A DNA stretch of 64,000 bases from Pelobacter seleniigenes DSM 18267 (GCF_000711225.1 NZ_JOMG01000002.1:1252501-1316500); one strand, 5' to 3'; shown: positions 1 through 8,485, counted from the stretch's first letter. The notes: generated by a model not told the origin, from the letters alone. Translations and numbers: made by a program.

Positions 1-2099
1 AGGCCGCCCAGGTGTGGTTCGGTCAGGTCCTGGTCCGGGAACCACCAGCCGTAGTCCACGTTCACCACCTGTTCTTTCATGGCACAGATTTTCAAGGTGA
101 ATTTTGCCCGGCCGCGAGCGGTTTCCACATACACCTCCTGGCCGTCGACAAAACCCAGATCACTTGCGGTTTCCAGACTGATTTCAGCTTCCGGCTGTTG
201 ATTATTCTTTTTCAGCGTCTGCAGCTGGCGGAAGGACGAAGCCCAGTAGGGCTGCTTGCGCCCGCCACTGATCAGGGTCAGGGGAAATTCCGCGGTTGGT
301 TTGGCACAGGCCTGATGCTGCGGCAGCGGTTCGGCACCGAGTTCGGCAAGCAGTTCGGAATACAGTTCGACTTTTCCGCTGACCGTTGCAAAGCCAGGCT
401 GTCCTGCTTGCTGCAGCTGTTCATGCTTGCCGTAGCTGGGCGGTGGACAATAGAGTCCGGTCTGGCAGAAACCGGCCCAATCCATACCCAGAGGGGCGAC
501 GATATCCTCAAGGCTGTCGGTAAAGGTTTGCCAAGGCCACTCCCGGTTCTGACCGCAGCGAATCCCGAGGTCTCGCCAGAAGGCGAAATCGGTGCGCCGC
601 TCGAACAGCGGTTCGATTGCTGCCGGTCCGCCATAGGCGAGGTTGGCAACACCGGCATTGGTCTGCAACACCGGTCTTTCCAGGCTGCCGGCCATGGGCA
701 GGACATAATCGCTGAGGGCGGTGACCGGGTTGTGAAACAGCTCAAGGGAGACACTCAGCTCAAGGTTGCGCAGCGCGCGCTCGATCAGCCGGCTGTCCGC
801 CTGGGACAATAGCGGGTTGCTACCACTGACGATCATGGCCCGGATCGGATACGGCACACCGTTCAGCATGGCCCGCCAGACCAGGTTCGGCTGGGCCGAG
901 GTCAGATAGCGGGCCGGCAACCGCTTGCCGTGTTTCATGGTTTCCTGCGTCAATCGCTCGTAACCGGCATAACTCTGCAGGAGAATCCGCTCCCGCCCGA
1001 GCTGCTTGCTGCGCTGCTCTGCGCTGAGCCGTTCGGTCAATTCCAGATCGATTTCCGGGATATAATCGGGCCGTTCCGAGACCAGCGAGGCTCCGCGCCG
1101 GTCGACATTGCCGGTCACCCCCTTGAGGCAGGCGATGCCGCGGTGAACCTGCATGCTGTTGGCGCCGATCTGGTCGATGCCTCGACCGTGAAAAATCGAG
1201 GCCGGCCGGGCCTGGCCATAACTGCGGGCAGCGGCAATGATCTGTGCGGCGGGAATTCCGGTCAGCTCGGCGGTATGGGTCGGGGTATAAGCCCGCACCC
1301 GGTCGCGCAGCTGGCTGAAACCATGACACCATTGTTCGATAAAAGCCGCGTCGATCAACTGCTCGTTAATAATCACCTGCAGTAAACCGAGGGCCAGGGC
1401 CGCGTCGCTGCCCGGGCGCGGGGCCAACCACTGGGTGGCCAAGGCAGCGGTTCGGGTGCGGCGTGGATCGACGACGATCAGCGGTTTGCCGGTTCTGCTG
1501 TAGGCAAGGACCGTGCGCCAGAACAGGGAATTGTCCGATTCAGCCGGATTGACGCCCCAGAGAATCAGACATTCGGTGGTCTCCGGGTCGATTTCGTTTT
1601 CGAGGGGCCAGCCGAAGGTCAGGCTGTTGACCCAGATCGAGGGATTCCAGCAGATCTGACCGATCCCCATATTATTCGGACTGCCGAACAGGTTCAGGAA
1701 GCGATGCAGGGGCCAGAAGGTGGTATGCGGTCCACCGATGGAGGTGGCCAGGGTTTCGCCGCCGAATTGCGCTTTCAACTCCAGCAGGCGTTCAGCGATC
1801 TCGTCGAGGGCATCTTCCCAGCTGATCTGTTGCCACTGGCCGCTGCCGCGCTCCCCTTTGCGCTTCAGCGGATAATTGATCCGTTCCGGATGATACAAGA
1901 ATTCCACATTGCTATGGAAACGCCGGCAACCATTAACAATACCCTCATTATATGGATATCTTTCAGGGTCAGGCTTTATTTTAACTATTTTATTGCCTTC
2001 GCTGAACACCTCGATTCCGCAGAGATAACTGCAGAGTCGGCAGTTCGCCTTGCGCCGTCTGCGAGCGATAAAACGATTCTTTCCGGGTTCAGAACTCAT
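1..2099 (-). CDS. Mo-bisPGD oxidoreductase, Cys-ligated, acetylene hydratase/DMSO reductase superfamily (3' end outside window)
   Basis: The reading frame stays open to the window edge, giving 699 residues of a family usually near 730. An N-terminal [4Fe-4S] motif uses Cys20, Cys23, Cys27 and Cys58. Cys150, in GQICWNPS, sits where the Mo/W ligand lies in acetylene hydratase and related enzymes. Downstream are the usual SWEDALDEIA, VDPRRT and late PSGKVELYS-like blocks (here VSGKVELYSE). The residue after the second Fe-S cysteine is Ser24, whereas acetylene hydratase has a catalytic Asp there, so hydratase activity is unlikely. No Tat signal is visible, suggesting a cytoplasmic enzyme. It lies 54 nt downstream of the CCG-domain Fe-S gene, a likely electron partner. 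The substrate cannot be told from sequence. Confidence 0.9.
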   Translation of the reverse strand, partial: MSSEPGKNRFIARRRRKANCRLCSYLCGIEVFSEGNKIVKIKPDPERYPYNEGIVNGCRRFHSNVEFLYHPERINYPLKRKGERGSGQWQQISWEDALDEIAERLLELKAQFGGETLATSIGGPHTTFWPLHRFLNLFGSPNNMGIGQICWNPSIWVNSLTFGWPLENEIDPETTECLILWGVNPAESDNSLFWRTVLAYSRTGKPLIVVDPRRTRTAALATQWLAPRPGSDAALALGLLQVIINEQLIDAAFIEQWCHGFSQLRDRVRAYTPTHTAELTGIPAAQIIAAARSYGQARPASIFHGRGIDQIGANSMQVHRGIACLKGVTGNVDRRGASLVSERPDYIPEIDLELTERLSAEQRSKQLGRERILLQSYAGYERLTQETMKHGKRLPARYLTSAQPNLVWRAMLNGVPYPIRAMIVSGSNPLLSQADSRLIERALRNLELSVSLELFHNPVTALSDYVLPMAGSLERPVLQTNAGVANLAYGGPAAIEPLFERRTDFAFWRDLGIRCGQNREWPWQTFTDSLEDIVAPLGMDWAGFCQTGLYCPPPSYGKHEQLQQAGQPGFATVSGKVELYSELLAELGAEPLPQHQACAKPTAEFPLTLISGGRKQPYWASSFRQLQTLKKNNQQPEAEISLETASDLGFVDGQEVYVETARGRAKFTLKICAMKEQVVNVDYGWWFPDQDLTEPHLGG

Positions 2100-2153
2100 C
2101 TCTCCTGTCCTCTCTCAGCATGCCAGCGGCATAGCGGCACCGCGCACGTCACG

Positions 2154-3329
2154 TCACTCTTCTTGACCTGCGCCGTTCAACAGCGCCAGATTGCGTTGCC
2201 CCAGTTCACCCTGCCACATCAGTTCCAGCTGTTGTTGCAAGCGGTCGTGATCTATCTCGATGCCGAATATCAATTCGAGGATATGCACAACCCGAGCCGG
2301 TTCCGAACACTGCTGCGCCTGCACGGCGCTGAGGTTGGCTGTCCCCTGCAAACGCTTGACACAGGCCATACAGGCACTGACGCAGGTTTCGGTCCCGGTC
2401 TGGGCGATTTCGGCCGCCCGGCGTTCGGCCCTGGCCTGACTCAGCTCCGGATTGACCATGGAGACGATTCCGCCGGCCCCGCAGCAGAGAGTCTCACTGC
2501 CGTGGTGGGTCATTTCCACGATCTCCGCGCCCTGCAACAGGGTCCGCAGCGCCTGACCGATCTGCCCGCTGGCGCGATCAGGGCAGGAATCATGAACGGT
2601 CACACCTGACTGGCCGGCAAGCCGCAGGTCGGCTTCGACCATCAGCGTAAACAGGGAACTGACCTTGATATCGGTCAGAGAATTTTGGAAGTGATAGTAA
2701 CAATTCGGGCAGGCGGTAATCAGTTGCTTGACCCCTTTGGCGGCAAACTGTTTCGCCAGCCGGGCAAGGTATTGTTCGCCCCGCTGTCCCAGGCCGATAT
2801 TGTGCAACGGCAGTCCGCAACAGTCCGCACTGAAACCGACCTCAAACCCTTGCTGCTGCAGCCACCGATGGGCTGCCCGGGTCAACTCCGGGGCAAAGCT
2901 GGCCAGGCTGCAACCAGGCCAGAACAGGGTCGGTCCGGTCAACTTTTCCAGATCACTGAAATCAATTTCCCAGGATTGCCGATAAAGGGAAAAAAAGTGC
3001 GCTTGCTGATCGACCAGCATGGGGCGGTAAGCAAGCGGGTCGATGCGCTCCTGCTCCATCAACACCTCGCGCGCCGCCTGAAAGAGGTCGCCCGGATTCA
3101 GGTCCAAAGGGCAGCTCTGACTGCACAGACCGCACAGAGCACAGTGCTGAACGGCGCTTTCCATCGACTCTGCCAGCCTGGCCCCGGCGACCAACTGTTC
3201 CGCCAACTCGGCCGGGGGCACTGCTAATTGCATCAATATTTCACAGGATCGGGAACAGAGACCGCACCCTGTACAATCAGTACGAAAACGCTCCAGAACA
3301 GAACGACTCCTGTCGGTTACTGCTGTCAT
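2154..3329 (-). CDS. (Fe-S)-binding CCG-domain protein, GlpC/HdrD/LutA type
   Basis: A 391-residue electron-transfer protein. Two N-terminal [4Fe-4S] ferredoxin motifs (CTGCGLCSRSC near residue 20 and CALCGLCSQSC near residue 65) are followed by two CCG domains, marked by WPGC...DCCGLP and HDSCPD...TLCCGAGG. This architecture is shared with GlpC, the HdrD C-terminal half and LutA-like subunits. No membrane segment is present. It is the first gene of the Mo-enzyme operon and probably moves electrons between a quinone or thiol/flavin partner and the oxidoreductase; that role is inferred from context. The ribosome site before the ATG is weak. Confidence 0.88.
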   Translation of the reverse strand: MTAVTDRSRSVLERFRTDCTGCGLCSRSCEILMQLAVPPAELAEQLVAGARLAESMESAVQHCALCGLCSQSCPLDLNPGDLFQAAREVLMEQERIDPLAYRPMLVDQQAHFFSLYRQSWEIDFSDLEKLTGPTLFWPGCSLASFAPELTRAAHRWLQQQGFEVGFSADCCGLPLHNIGLGQRGEQYLARLAKQFAAKGVKQLITACPNCYYHFQNSLTDIKVSSLFTLMVEADLRLAGQSGVTVHDSCPDRASGQIGQALRTLLQGAEIVEMTHHGSETLCCGAGGIVSMVNPELSQARAERRAAEIAQTGTETCVSACMACVKRLQGTANLSAVQAQQCSEPARVVHILELIFGIEIDHDRLQQQLELMWQGELGQRNLALLNGAGQEE

Positions 3330-3625
3330 CTGCGACCATCCTTGCCGACTTGAACAATGCTTGTTCGGCAGCGGCTTTGCTCAACGTTGAACATCCAAGA
3401 ATTTTCTATCACCGAGGCTCAAGAGCCACCCCTGCCGACAACCTCTGCCTGGGATGAAGAGGCAAAGATCATGCCACTGATGCTACCCCGGCAAATGCCG
3501 CCAGCCGGTTCGCTTTTCCCCGACCTCTCCTTGATCGGCCGTGAGAGTTCGGCCCATTCCCATTGTCTAAGGATCTATTTTGGGACGCTCTCAGGCACCT
3601 GTCTCATTTTGAGACAAGCCTCGAA
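3330..3625. other. Intergenic leader of the Mo-enzyme operon
   Basis: About 296 bp separate the mog stop from the Fe-S gene start. No gene is seen. In the minus direction it would form the 5' leader of the Mo-enzyme operon and has short self-complementary stretches (GGCCG...CGGCC, CGGCA...TGCCG). A Moco or Tuco riboswitch could not be matched by eye. A perfect small palindrome lies at its left edge. Confidence 0.4.
3600..3616. repeat. Perfect inverted repeat TGTCTCA-TTT-TGAGACA downstream of mog
   Basis: Seven-bp arms separated by three bases, 10 bp after the mog stop. It could act as a weak hairpin at the mog mRNA end or as an operator for the next gene. No U-tract follows on either strand. 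Confidence 0.45.
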
Positions 3626-4132
3626 CTACCAGCTGAACTGCCGTGCGCAATCTTCCGGATCGCCACACATCTTGGCAATTCCATGGTCTATCGCCGGCCA
3701 GATCGCGGCAATATTTTCCAGGGCCGCCTTAGGGCTTCCCGGCAGGTTGACAATTAGTGAATTCCGCCGAATTCCGACTACGGCTCGCGACAGTGCGGCC
3801 ATGGGGGTTTTGTCCAGGCTGCACAGCCGCATCAGCTCGGCTAGACCCGGCACCAGCCGCTCGACCACGCTTTCGGTCGCTTCCGGGGTGACATCCCTAG
3901 GCGATAACCCAGTGCCGCCAGTGGTCAGGATCAACTCGGCCAGGGCACGATTGGACCAATCGACCAGAACTTCGGTAATCAGATCAAACTGATCCGGCAG
4001 AATCAGGGTTCTGACCGTCTTGACCCCATTGCCGGCCAGCCAGGCGGCAAGCGCCGGCCCGCTTTCATCGATCCGCTCCCCGCGCGCACCCTTGTCGCTT
4101 AACGTCAATATGGCTGCCTTGAATCGTTTCAT
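3626..4132 (-). CDS. mog: Molybdopterin adenylyltransferase MogA/MoaB family
   Basis: 168 residues, the usual length for this family. It adenylylates molybdopterin before metal insertion by MoeA. The N-terminus AAILTLSDKGARGERIDESG and the central LTTGGTGLSPRDVTPEAT are the family's nucleotide/pterin-binding signatures. Its ATG overlaps the moaC stop by four bases (ATGA), so the two are translationally coupled. Sitting beside a molybdenum enzyme, the pair probably supplies its cofactor. Confidence 0.93.
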   Translation of the reverse strand: MKRFKAAILTLSDKGARGERIDESGPALAAWLAGNGVKTVRTLILPDQFDLITEVLVDWSNRALAELILTTGGTGLSPRDVTPEATESVVERLVPGLAELMRLCSLDKTPMAALSRAVVGIRRNSLIVNLPGSPKAALENIAAIWPAIDHGIAKMCGDPEDCARQFSW

Positions 4133-4611
4133 CCCCGCTCCTCCCTTCGATAGACACCGCTTTTTCCACCTTCTTTGTAAATCAGTTTGACCTCTTTGAG
4201 ACTGATCGACTTGTCGCTCCCCTTACACATGTCATAAATGGTCAAAGCAGCCAGCGCTGCTCCGGTCATTGCTTCCATTTCCACCCCGGTTCGCTCGAAT
4301 GCCCGGACCGTACAGCTCACCCTGACCACGCCATCAGCAAGTTCCTGGGCGAAATCAACGCTGACGGAGTGAAGCGCCAACGGATGGGACAAGGGGATTA
4401 AATCCGGGGTTTTCTTCGCTGCCATGATCCCGGCTAGTCGCGCGGTACCCAGCACGTCCCCTTTTGCGATGCCACCGTCTTGAATTGCTTCAAGCACCGC
4501 CGGTGGCATCACCACCACGGCCTCAGCCGTAGCCGTTCGCAAGGTTTTATTTTTGGCACTTACATCCACCATCACGGCGTTTCCCCGTTCATCGAAGTGA
4601 TTGAAATTCAT
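4129..4611 (-). CDS. moaC: Cyclic pyranopterin monophosphate synthase MoaC
   Basis: 160 residues. It converts the MoaA product 3',8-cyclo-7,8-dihydro-GTP to cyclic pyranopterin monophosphate, the second half of the first molybdenum cofactor step. Family blocks visible are DERGNAVMVDVSAK at the start, IPLSHPLALHSVSV and VEMEAMTGAALAALTIYDMCK. The frame extends upstream, but the ATG at 4611 is chosen because it gives the usual N-terminus and has GGAGG seven bases before it. First gene of moaC-mog; a sigma-54-like promoter lies about 100 bp upstream. Confidence 0.95.
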   Translation of the reverse strand: MNFNHFDERGNAVMVDVSAKNKTLRTATAEAVVVMPPAVLEAIQDGGIAKGDVLGTARLAGIMAAKKTPDLIPLSHPLALHSVSVDFAQELADGVVRVSCTVRAFERTGVEMEAMTGAALAALTIYDMCKGSDKSISLKEVKLIYKEGGKSGVYRREERG

Positions 4612-4657
4612 ACCAGTTCCTCCCCTGTTCTGTGGTGATGTCGCCGCCCTTGTTCGG

Positions 4658-4675
4658 TTTGGCACATTTATGGCA
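4658..4675 (+). promoter_or_regulatory. Candidate sigma-54 promoter (-24/-12) toward the NifU-like gene
   Basis: TTGGCAC followed by TGGCA has GG at 4661-4662 and GC at 4673-4674, exactly ten bases apart as sigma-54 holoenzyme requires. The -24 half is a perfect consensus; the -12 half has one mismatch. The predicted start near 4686 leaves a 110-nt leader before the gene at 4800. Confidence 0.55.
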
Positions 4676-4710
4676 AATCGTTTACTTAATGAATCTTTTC
4701 GGAACAACTT

Positions 4711-4727
4711 TGCACACAAAGTGCCAA
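4711..4727 (-). promoter_or_regulatory. Candidate sigma-54 promoter (-24/-12) toward moaC-mog
   Basis: On the minus strand TTGGCAC is followed by GTGCA, with GG at 4725-4724 and GC at 4713-4712, again ten bases apart. It faces moaC and would give a leader of roughly 90 nt. With the plus-strand site it forms an inverted repeat (TTTGGCAC/GTGCCAA). Confidence 0.5.
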
Positions 4728-4799
4728 GGATCGGCCAACAGCAGACAGACACCCGACCCGGACTGAATTTTTTACGTCAGCAAGCTAAAGGAGGAAACG

Positions 4800-5027
4800 A
4801 TGGAGAATGAAATCAAGGAGATCATCGCAGGATTAAAAGCGGGCATTGAGGGGGAGGGCGGAAAAATCGAACTGACCGGAGTCCAGACAGACGGCACCAT
4901 CTGCCTGGAACAGAGGGAAGACTGCGCCAGCTGCCTGGCGACGGTCTGGACCCACCGGTTGCGCGTTGAAAGGGCTATTAAAAAAGAGTTCCCGGAAGCA
5001 AAAATCGAAGTCCAGCTGGTGTCCTGA
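4800..5027 (+). CDS. NifU-like C-terminal domain Fe-S scaffold protein
   Basis: 75 residues, a stand-alone NifU C-terminal domain. These small proteins hold or carry an Fe-S cluster between two subunits through a CxxC pair, seen here as CASC near residue 41 and followed by the expected helix and PEAKIEVQLV strand. A strong AAAGGAGG lies seven bases before the ATG. It is transcribed away from moaC, so it may serve cluster supply for the nearby Fe-S and Mo enzyme genes. Confidence 0.8.
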   Translation: MENEIKEIIAGLKAGIEGEGGKIELTGVQTDGTICLEQREDCASCLATVWTHRLRVERAIKKEFPEAKIEVQLVS

Positions 5028-5047
5028 GTGCCCTGGTCGGCACTCAG
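5024..5047 (+). terminator. Hairpin overlapping the stop of the NifU-like gene
   Basis: CTGAGTGCC and GGCACTCAG form a perfect 9-bp stem with a six-base loop and contain the TGA stop. There is no clear U-tract, so it may be an mRNA-end hairpin rather than an intrinsic terminator. Confidence 0.5.
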
Positions 5048-5108
5048 GCTGTTCCCGGCCAAAACGCTGAGGCGGCCAAGTCTGCGCCGGGACGGTTTCG
5101 GCAGCCGG

Positions 5109-6638
5109 CTAGACGGTCTTGCGATCCAGCCCCCGATACTGAATGGCTTCACTTAAGTGACTGGTATCGATCTGCTCGGCTCCGGCGAGATCGGCAATGG
5201 TTCTGGCCAGTTTGAGAATCCGGGTAAAGCTGCGCGCCGACAACCCGAGCCGATCGGTGACCTGCTCAAGGAGCCGCTCCCCGGCGCTGTCGAGCTGGCA
5301 GAAACGCCGGATATGGCGGGCTTGCATCTGGCTGTTGGTCAGCAGGCCGAAAGGCGCCAGCCGTTCGCGCTGAATGCTCCGTGCTTGATTGACCCGCGCG
5401 CGGATCGTCGCGCTGGTTTCCGCCGGCCGGATATCGGTCAGATCCTTATGGGGAACCCGCGGCACCTCGACATGCAGGTCGATCCGGTCGAGCAGCGGCC
5501 CGGACAGCCGACTGCGGTAACGTTGAATCATCGCCGGGGTGCAGCTGCAATCATGCTGCAAATCTCCGAAAAAGCCACAGGGGCAGGGGTTCATTGCCGC
5601 CACCAGCATGAAATCGGCCGGATAAGTCAGACTCAGGGCTGCCCGACTGATGGAAACCTGGCCGTCCTCAAGGGGCTGCCGCAGCATCTCCAGAACATTT
5701 TTTTTGAACTCGGGAAATTCATCAAGGAAGAGGATTCCGCGATGGGCCAGGGAAACCTCGCCGGGGCGCGGATAGCTGCCTCCACCGATCAGTCCGGCAT
5801 CGGAGATGGTGTGATGAGGGGAACGGAACGGTCGCTGCTCGAGCAAGGAATGATTGTGCGAAAGCAGTCCGGCCACCGAATGGATCTTGGTGGTCTCAAG
5901 GGCTTCTTCAAAGGAGAAATCGGGCAAGATGGTCGGCAGACGCCGGGCCAGCATGGTTTTGCCGCTGCCGGGCGGACCGCTCATCAAAATATTGTGCGCT
6001 GCGGCCGCAGCAACTTCCAGCGCCCGCTTGACATGCTCCTGACCGCGCACCTCTGAAAAATCTTCCCCTTCAACGAGCACCGCCTGCTCCGGGCGAACCA
6101 CGGAAGAGCGAAACGGCTCGATGACCGTGGTCCCGTTGATCAGCGAGACCGCTTCACCAAGGTCGCGCACGGCAAAGATATCCGGCCCGGCAACCACGGC
6201 CCCCTCTTCGGCATTGTCCGCCGGCAGGATCAGGGCATAATCGCCCCATTTCCTGGCGGCCACGGCAATCGGCAGGACTCCGCGGACCGGTTTGATCCGC
6301 CCGTCCAGGGACAGTTCGCCGAGCAGAATGAAACGGTCCAGCTTCTCTTTATCGACAATCCCGGTTGCACAGAGCAAACCGATGGCAATGGGCAGGTCAA
6401 AGGCAGCGCCATCCTTACGGATATCAGCCGGGGCAAGATTGATGGTGATCCGGCGGGCTGGAAAATCATAGCCGGAATTTTTAATGGCCGACTTGACCCG
6501 ATCCTTGCTTTCCTTGACCGCCCCCTCGGGCAGCCCGACCGTGGAAAATTGCGGTAATCCCTGGGCAATATCGACTTCGACCTCGACCGGATAGGCATCT
6601 ATCCCGATCAAGGCCCCTGAACAGACCTTGGCTAGCAT
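5109..6638 (-). CDS. comM: YifB/ComM family Mg-chelatase-like AAA+ ATPase
   Basis: 509 residues, full length. ComM in naturally transformable bacteria is a hexameric helicase that helps branch migration during recombination of incoming DNA. The order is an N-terminal Lon-protease-like fold (1-165), Walker A GPPGSGKTM at 221-229, Walker B ILFLDEFPE near 300, a cysteine cluster CPCGFFGDLQHDCSC near 355, and a C-terminal Mg_chelatase_C helical domain. The gene is widespread, including in bacteria not known to be competent, so uptake of DNA should not be assumed. It follows trxB by 82 nt on the same strand. Confidence 0.93.
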   Translation of the reverse strand: MLAKVCSGALIGIDAYPVEVEVDIAQGLPQFSTVGLPEGAVKESKDRVKSAIKNSGYDFPARRITINLAPADIRKDGAAFDLPIAIGLLCATGIVDKEKLDRFILLGELSLDGRIKPVRGVLPIAVAARKWGDYALILPADNAEEGAVVAGPDIFAVRDLGEAVSLINGTTVIEPFRSSVVRPEQAVLVEGEDFSEVRGQEHVKRALEVAAAAAHNILMSGPPGSGKTMLARRLPTILPDFSFEEALETTKIHSVAGLLSHNHSLLEQRPFRSPHHTISDAGLIGGGSYPRPGEVSLAHRGILFLDEFPEFKKNVLEMLRQPLEDGQVSISRAALSLTYPADFMLVAAMNPCPCGFFGDLQHDCSCTPAMIQRYRSRLSGPLLDRIDLHVEVPRVPHKDLTDIRPAETSATIRARVNQARSIQRERLAPFGLLTNSQMQARHIRRFCQLDSAGERLLEQVTDRLGLSARSFTRILKLARTIADLAGAEQIDTSHLSEAIQYRGLDRKTV

Positions 6639-6720
6639 TCCCCCCCCCTGATGATCCCGGGCATCCGGTTTGACACACCAACCAATGCCCGGCTGGTCTT
6701 ATTGCATGAACCCGGCTAAA

Positions 6721-7674
6721 TCAACCTTCCGGATGTGTTTCCAGATGCTCCAACTCGTCAATATATTTTTCAGCCATAATCGCGGCCACAGCCCCGTCAC
6801 CGACCGCTGTGGAAACCTGTTTCAGCACTGTGGTCCGGCAATCTCCGGCAGCAAAAATTCCGGGAACCGAAGTCAGGGTATCCTCGCCGGCGATAATATA
6901 ACCTTCTTTGTTGGTTTCCAACAGATCGGCAACAAAAGCCGTCGTCGGGGTAACCCCGACAGCGACGAAGATCCCCTGCAGCTCGATGCTGCGAGTCGCC
7001 CCACTCTGAGTATCGCGCAGAACGGCGCCGGTCAATCCACTTTTATCCGACTCCAAACTGTCGACAACCGAGTTCCAGGCCACCTCGATCTTCTCATTGG
7101 CCAACGCCCGGTCCTGCAGAATCTTGGTTGCCCGCAGCTGATCACGACGATGGATCAGGGTCACCTTGCTGGCAAAGCGGGTCAGATAAAGGGCCTCTTC
7201 AACTGCAGTATCTCCGCCGCCGACCACCGCGATGGGCACATTCCGAAAGAAAGCACCGTCACAGGTCGCGCAATAGGAGACCCCTTTGCCGACCAGAGCC
7301 GCTTCCCCCTCGACCCCAAGTTTTTTCGGCACCACTCCGGTGGCAATGATAACCGCTTTACAGGTCATTTCCTTGCCATCGACAACAAGGGTTTTCGTCG
7401 CTCCGTTATCAATGATCTTGTCGACACTGCCGTAACCGGTTTCCAGTCCGAATTCGGTGCAATGCTCCTGAAAACGCATCATCAGTTCGGGTCCTTCGAT
7501 GCCGCCGGGATACCCCGGCCAGTTTTCAACCAGGGTGGTCGTCATCATCTGCCCCCCCAGGATCATCTTCTCCAGCATCAGGGTTTTCAGGCAGGCACGA
7601 GATGCGTACAGACCCGCCGTCATTCCGGCCGGACCGCCGCCTATGATAATCACATCATATTGTGTTTCACTCAT
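6721..7674 (-). CDS. trxB: Thioredoxin reductase
   Basis: 317 residues, typical for the low-molecular-weight enzyme that passes NADPH electrons through FAD to thioredoxin. The FAD dinucleotide-binding motif IIGGGPAGMTAG opens the protein, the redox disulfide YCATCDG lies near residue 135, the NADPH motif VVGGGDTAVEE follows, and the C-terminal FAD block GIFAAGDCR is intact. A longer frame exists, but the ATG at 7674 has AAGGAG eight bases upstream and gives the standard MSETQYDVIIIG start. Confidence 0.95.
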   Translation of the reverse strand: MSETQYDVIIIGGGPAGMTAGLYASRACLKTLMLEKMILGGQMMTTTLVENWPGYPGGIEGPELMMRFQEHCTEFGLETGYGSVDKIIDNGATKTLVVDGKEMTCKAVIIATGVVPKKLGVEGEAALVGKGVSYCATCDGAFFRNVPIAVVGGGDTAVEEALYLTRFASKVTLIHRRDQLRATKILQDRALANEKIEVAWNSVVDSLESDKSGLTGAVLRDTQSGATRSIELQGIFVAVGVTPTTAFVADLLETNKEGYIIAGEDTLTSVPGIFAAGDCRTTVLKQVSTAVGDGAVAAIMAEKYIDELEHLETHPEG

Positions 7675-7959
7675 GGTGAGAACTCCTTGCATGGCAACAA
7701 ACAAATGCGCATTCTTGCATATCCCGGGGGAAAATGGAACTCCCTAGGCTCGGGCGGGAAAAGTCAGGCCGCAAACCTTTGCCGGCACAGCAAAAGCCCA
7801 CTCATACCGACCGTCATGCAAAATCAATTATTCATTCAATTTCAATCGCAGACCAGGAACTCAGTCGACCAGATTTCAGCAGCATCCCGGAAAAATCGCC
7901 GCAGCTTGTCTTTCCCCCCATTAGCAGGTAATATGGCGCGATTATTCAGGAGTCCCCAG

Positions 7960-8307
7960 ATGTTGAAACTGATCAAATATTTCCTGTGGCTGGTGGTCAT
8001 TCTGGCCCTGTCTCTGGGCTTCGACCAGTTGATGGTGCAACTGCCCCTGCCTGCCCCGGGGTTAAAGCAGACCCAGGAGTTCTATGTCGATTTCCGCAGT
8101 CGCCTGATCGGCCTGTTGAACGGCTCGATAGCTGCTCCGGCCGATCCCATCAACACCGTGATCAGTGCCAAAACCCATCCCCCAAAAACCAAGCAAGCCA
8201 GTCGGCGTTACCTGTATGTCGATGCTGACGGGAACCTGCAGTTTGCCGACAGCCTGCAACAGGTTCCCGCCCGTTATCGTGATTCCGCGCAGCCCATGGC
8301 CGAATGA
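7960..8307 (+). CDS. Single-pass membrane protein with DUF4124-like tail
   Basis: 115 residues. One hydrophobic segment (about residues 5-24) is followed by an extracytoplasmic region ending in YLYVDADGNLQFADSLQQV, which resembles the DUF4124 pattern of YxWVDxxGxxHFTD. The ATG at 7960 is preceded by CAGGAG at seven bases; the in-frame ATG at 7933 lacks one. The long frame upstream of it is antisense to trxB and is not part of the gene. Function unknown. Confidence 0.6.
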   Translation: MLKLIKYFLWLVVILALSLGFDQLMVQLPLPAPGLKQTQEFYVDFRSRLIGLLNGSIAAPADPINTVISAKTHPPKTKQASRRYLYVDADGNLQFADSLQQVPARYRDSAQPMAE

Positions 8308-8322
8308 TCGCGGCTGCTGCAG

Positions 8323-8476
8323 TTAGTTAGTTTTCAGATTGGAAACGAGCAATTTTTCGTTGTGGCAAGGAATCAAGGGCTTATGCGGAGGGGTAGTTCT
8401 TTACGCCGCACAAATAAGCCCGCAGATTGACACCGTCACGGCGGAAAAGGGCCGTTTCCAGATGAAAACTAGCTAA
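8323..8476 (+). repeat. Dispersed palindromic intergenic element, copy 1
   Basis: Imperfect palindrome with ends TTAGTTAGTTTTCAGATTGG and, inverted, TTAGCTAGTTTTCATCTGG. An inner hairpin pairs GGGCTTATGCGG with CCGCACAAATAAGCCC. The same sequence recurs inverted at 26633-26775, in direct orientation at 53318-53467, and as a remnant at 62908-62964. Size, structure and intergenic location resemble ERIC-type or MITE-like elements. Confidence 0.8.
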
Positions 8477-8485
8477 TGCCGCTTA

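Noticed and set aside
4612-4657. Molybdenum cofactor riboswitch directly before moaC
   Set aside because: Only about 45 bp lie between the start codon and the plus-strand promoter element, and no Moco consensus could be followed.
5157-6056. 299-codon plus-strand frame opposite comM
   Set aside because: Shadow of comM; composition and lack of any domain pattern argue against it.
6670-7959. Upstream part of a 545-codon plus-strand frame
   Set aside because: It runs antisense through trxB. Only the last 115 codons, with their own ribosome site at 7960, form a credible gene.
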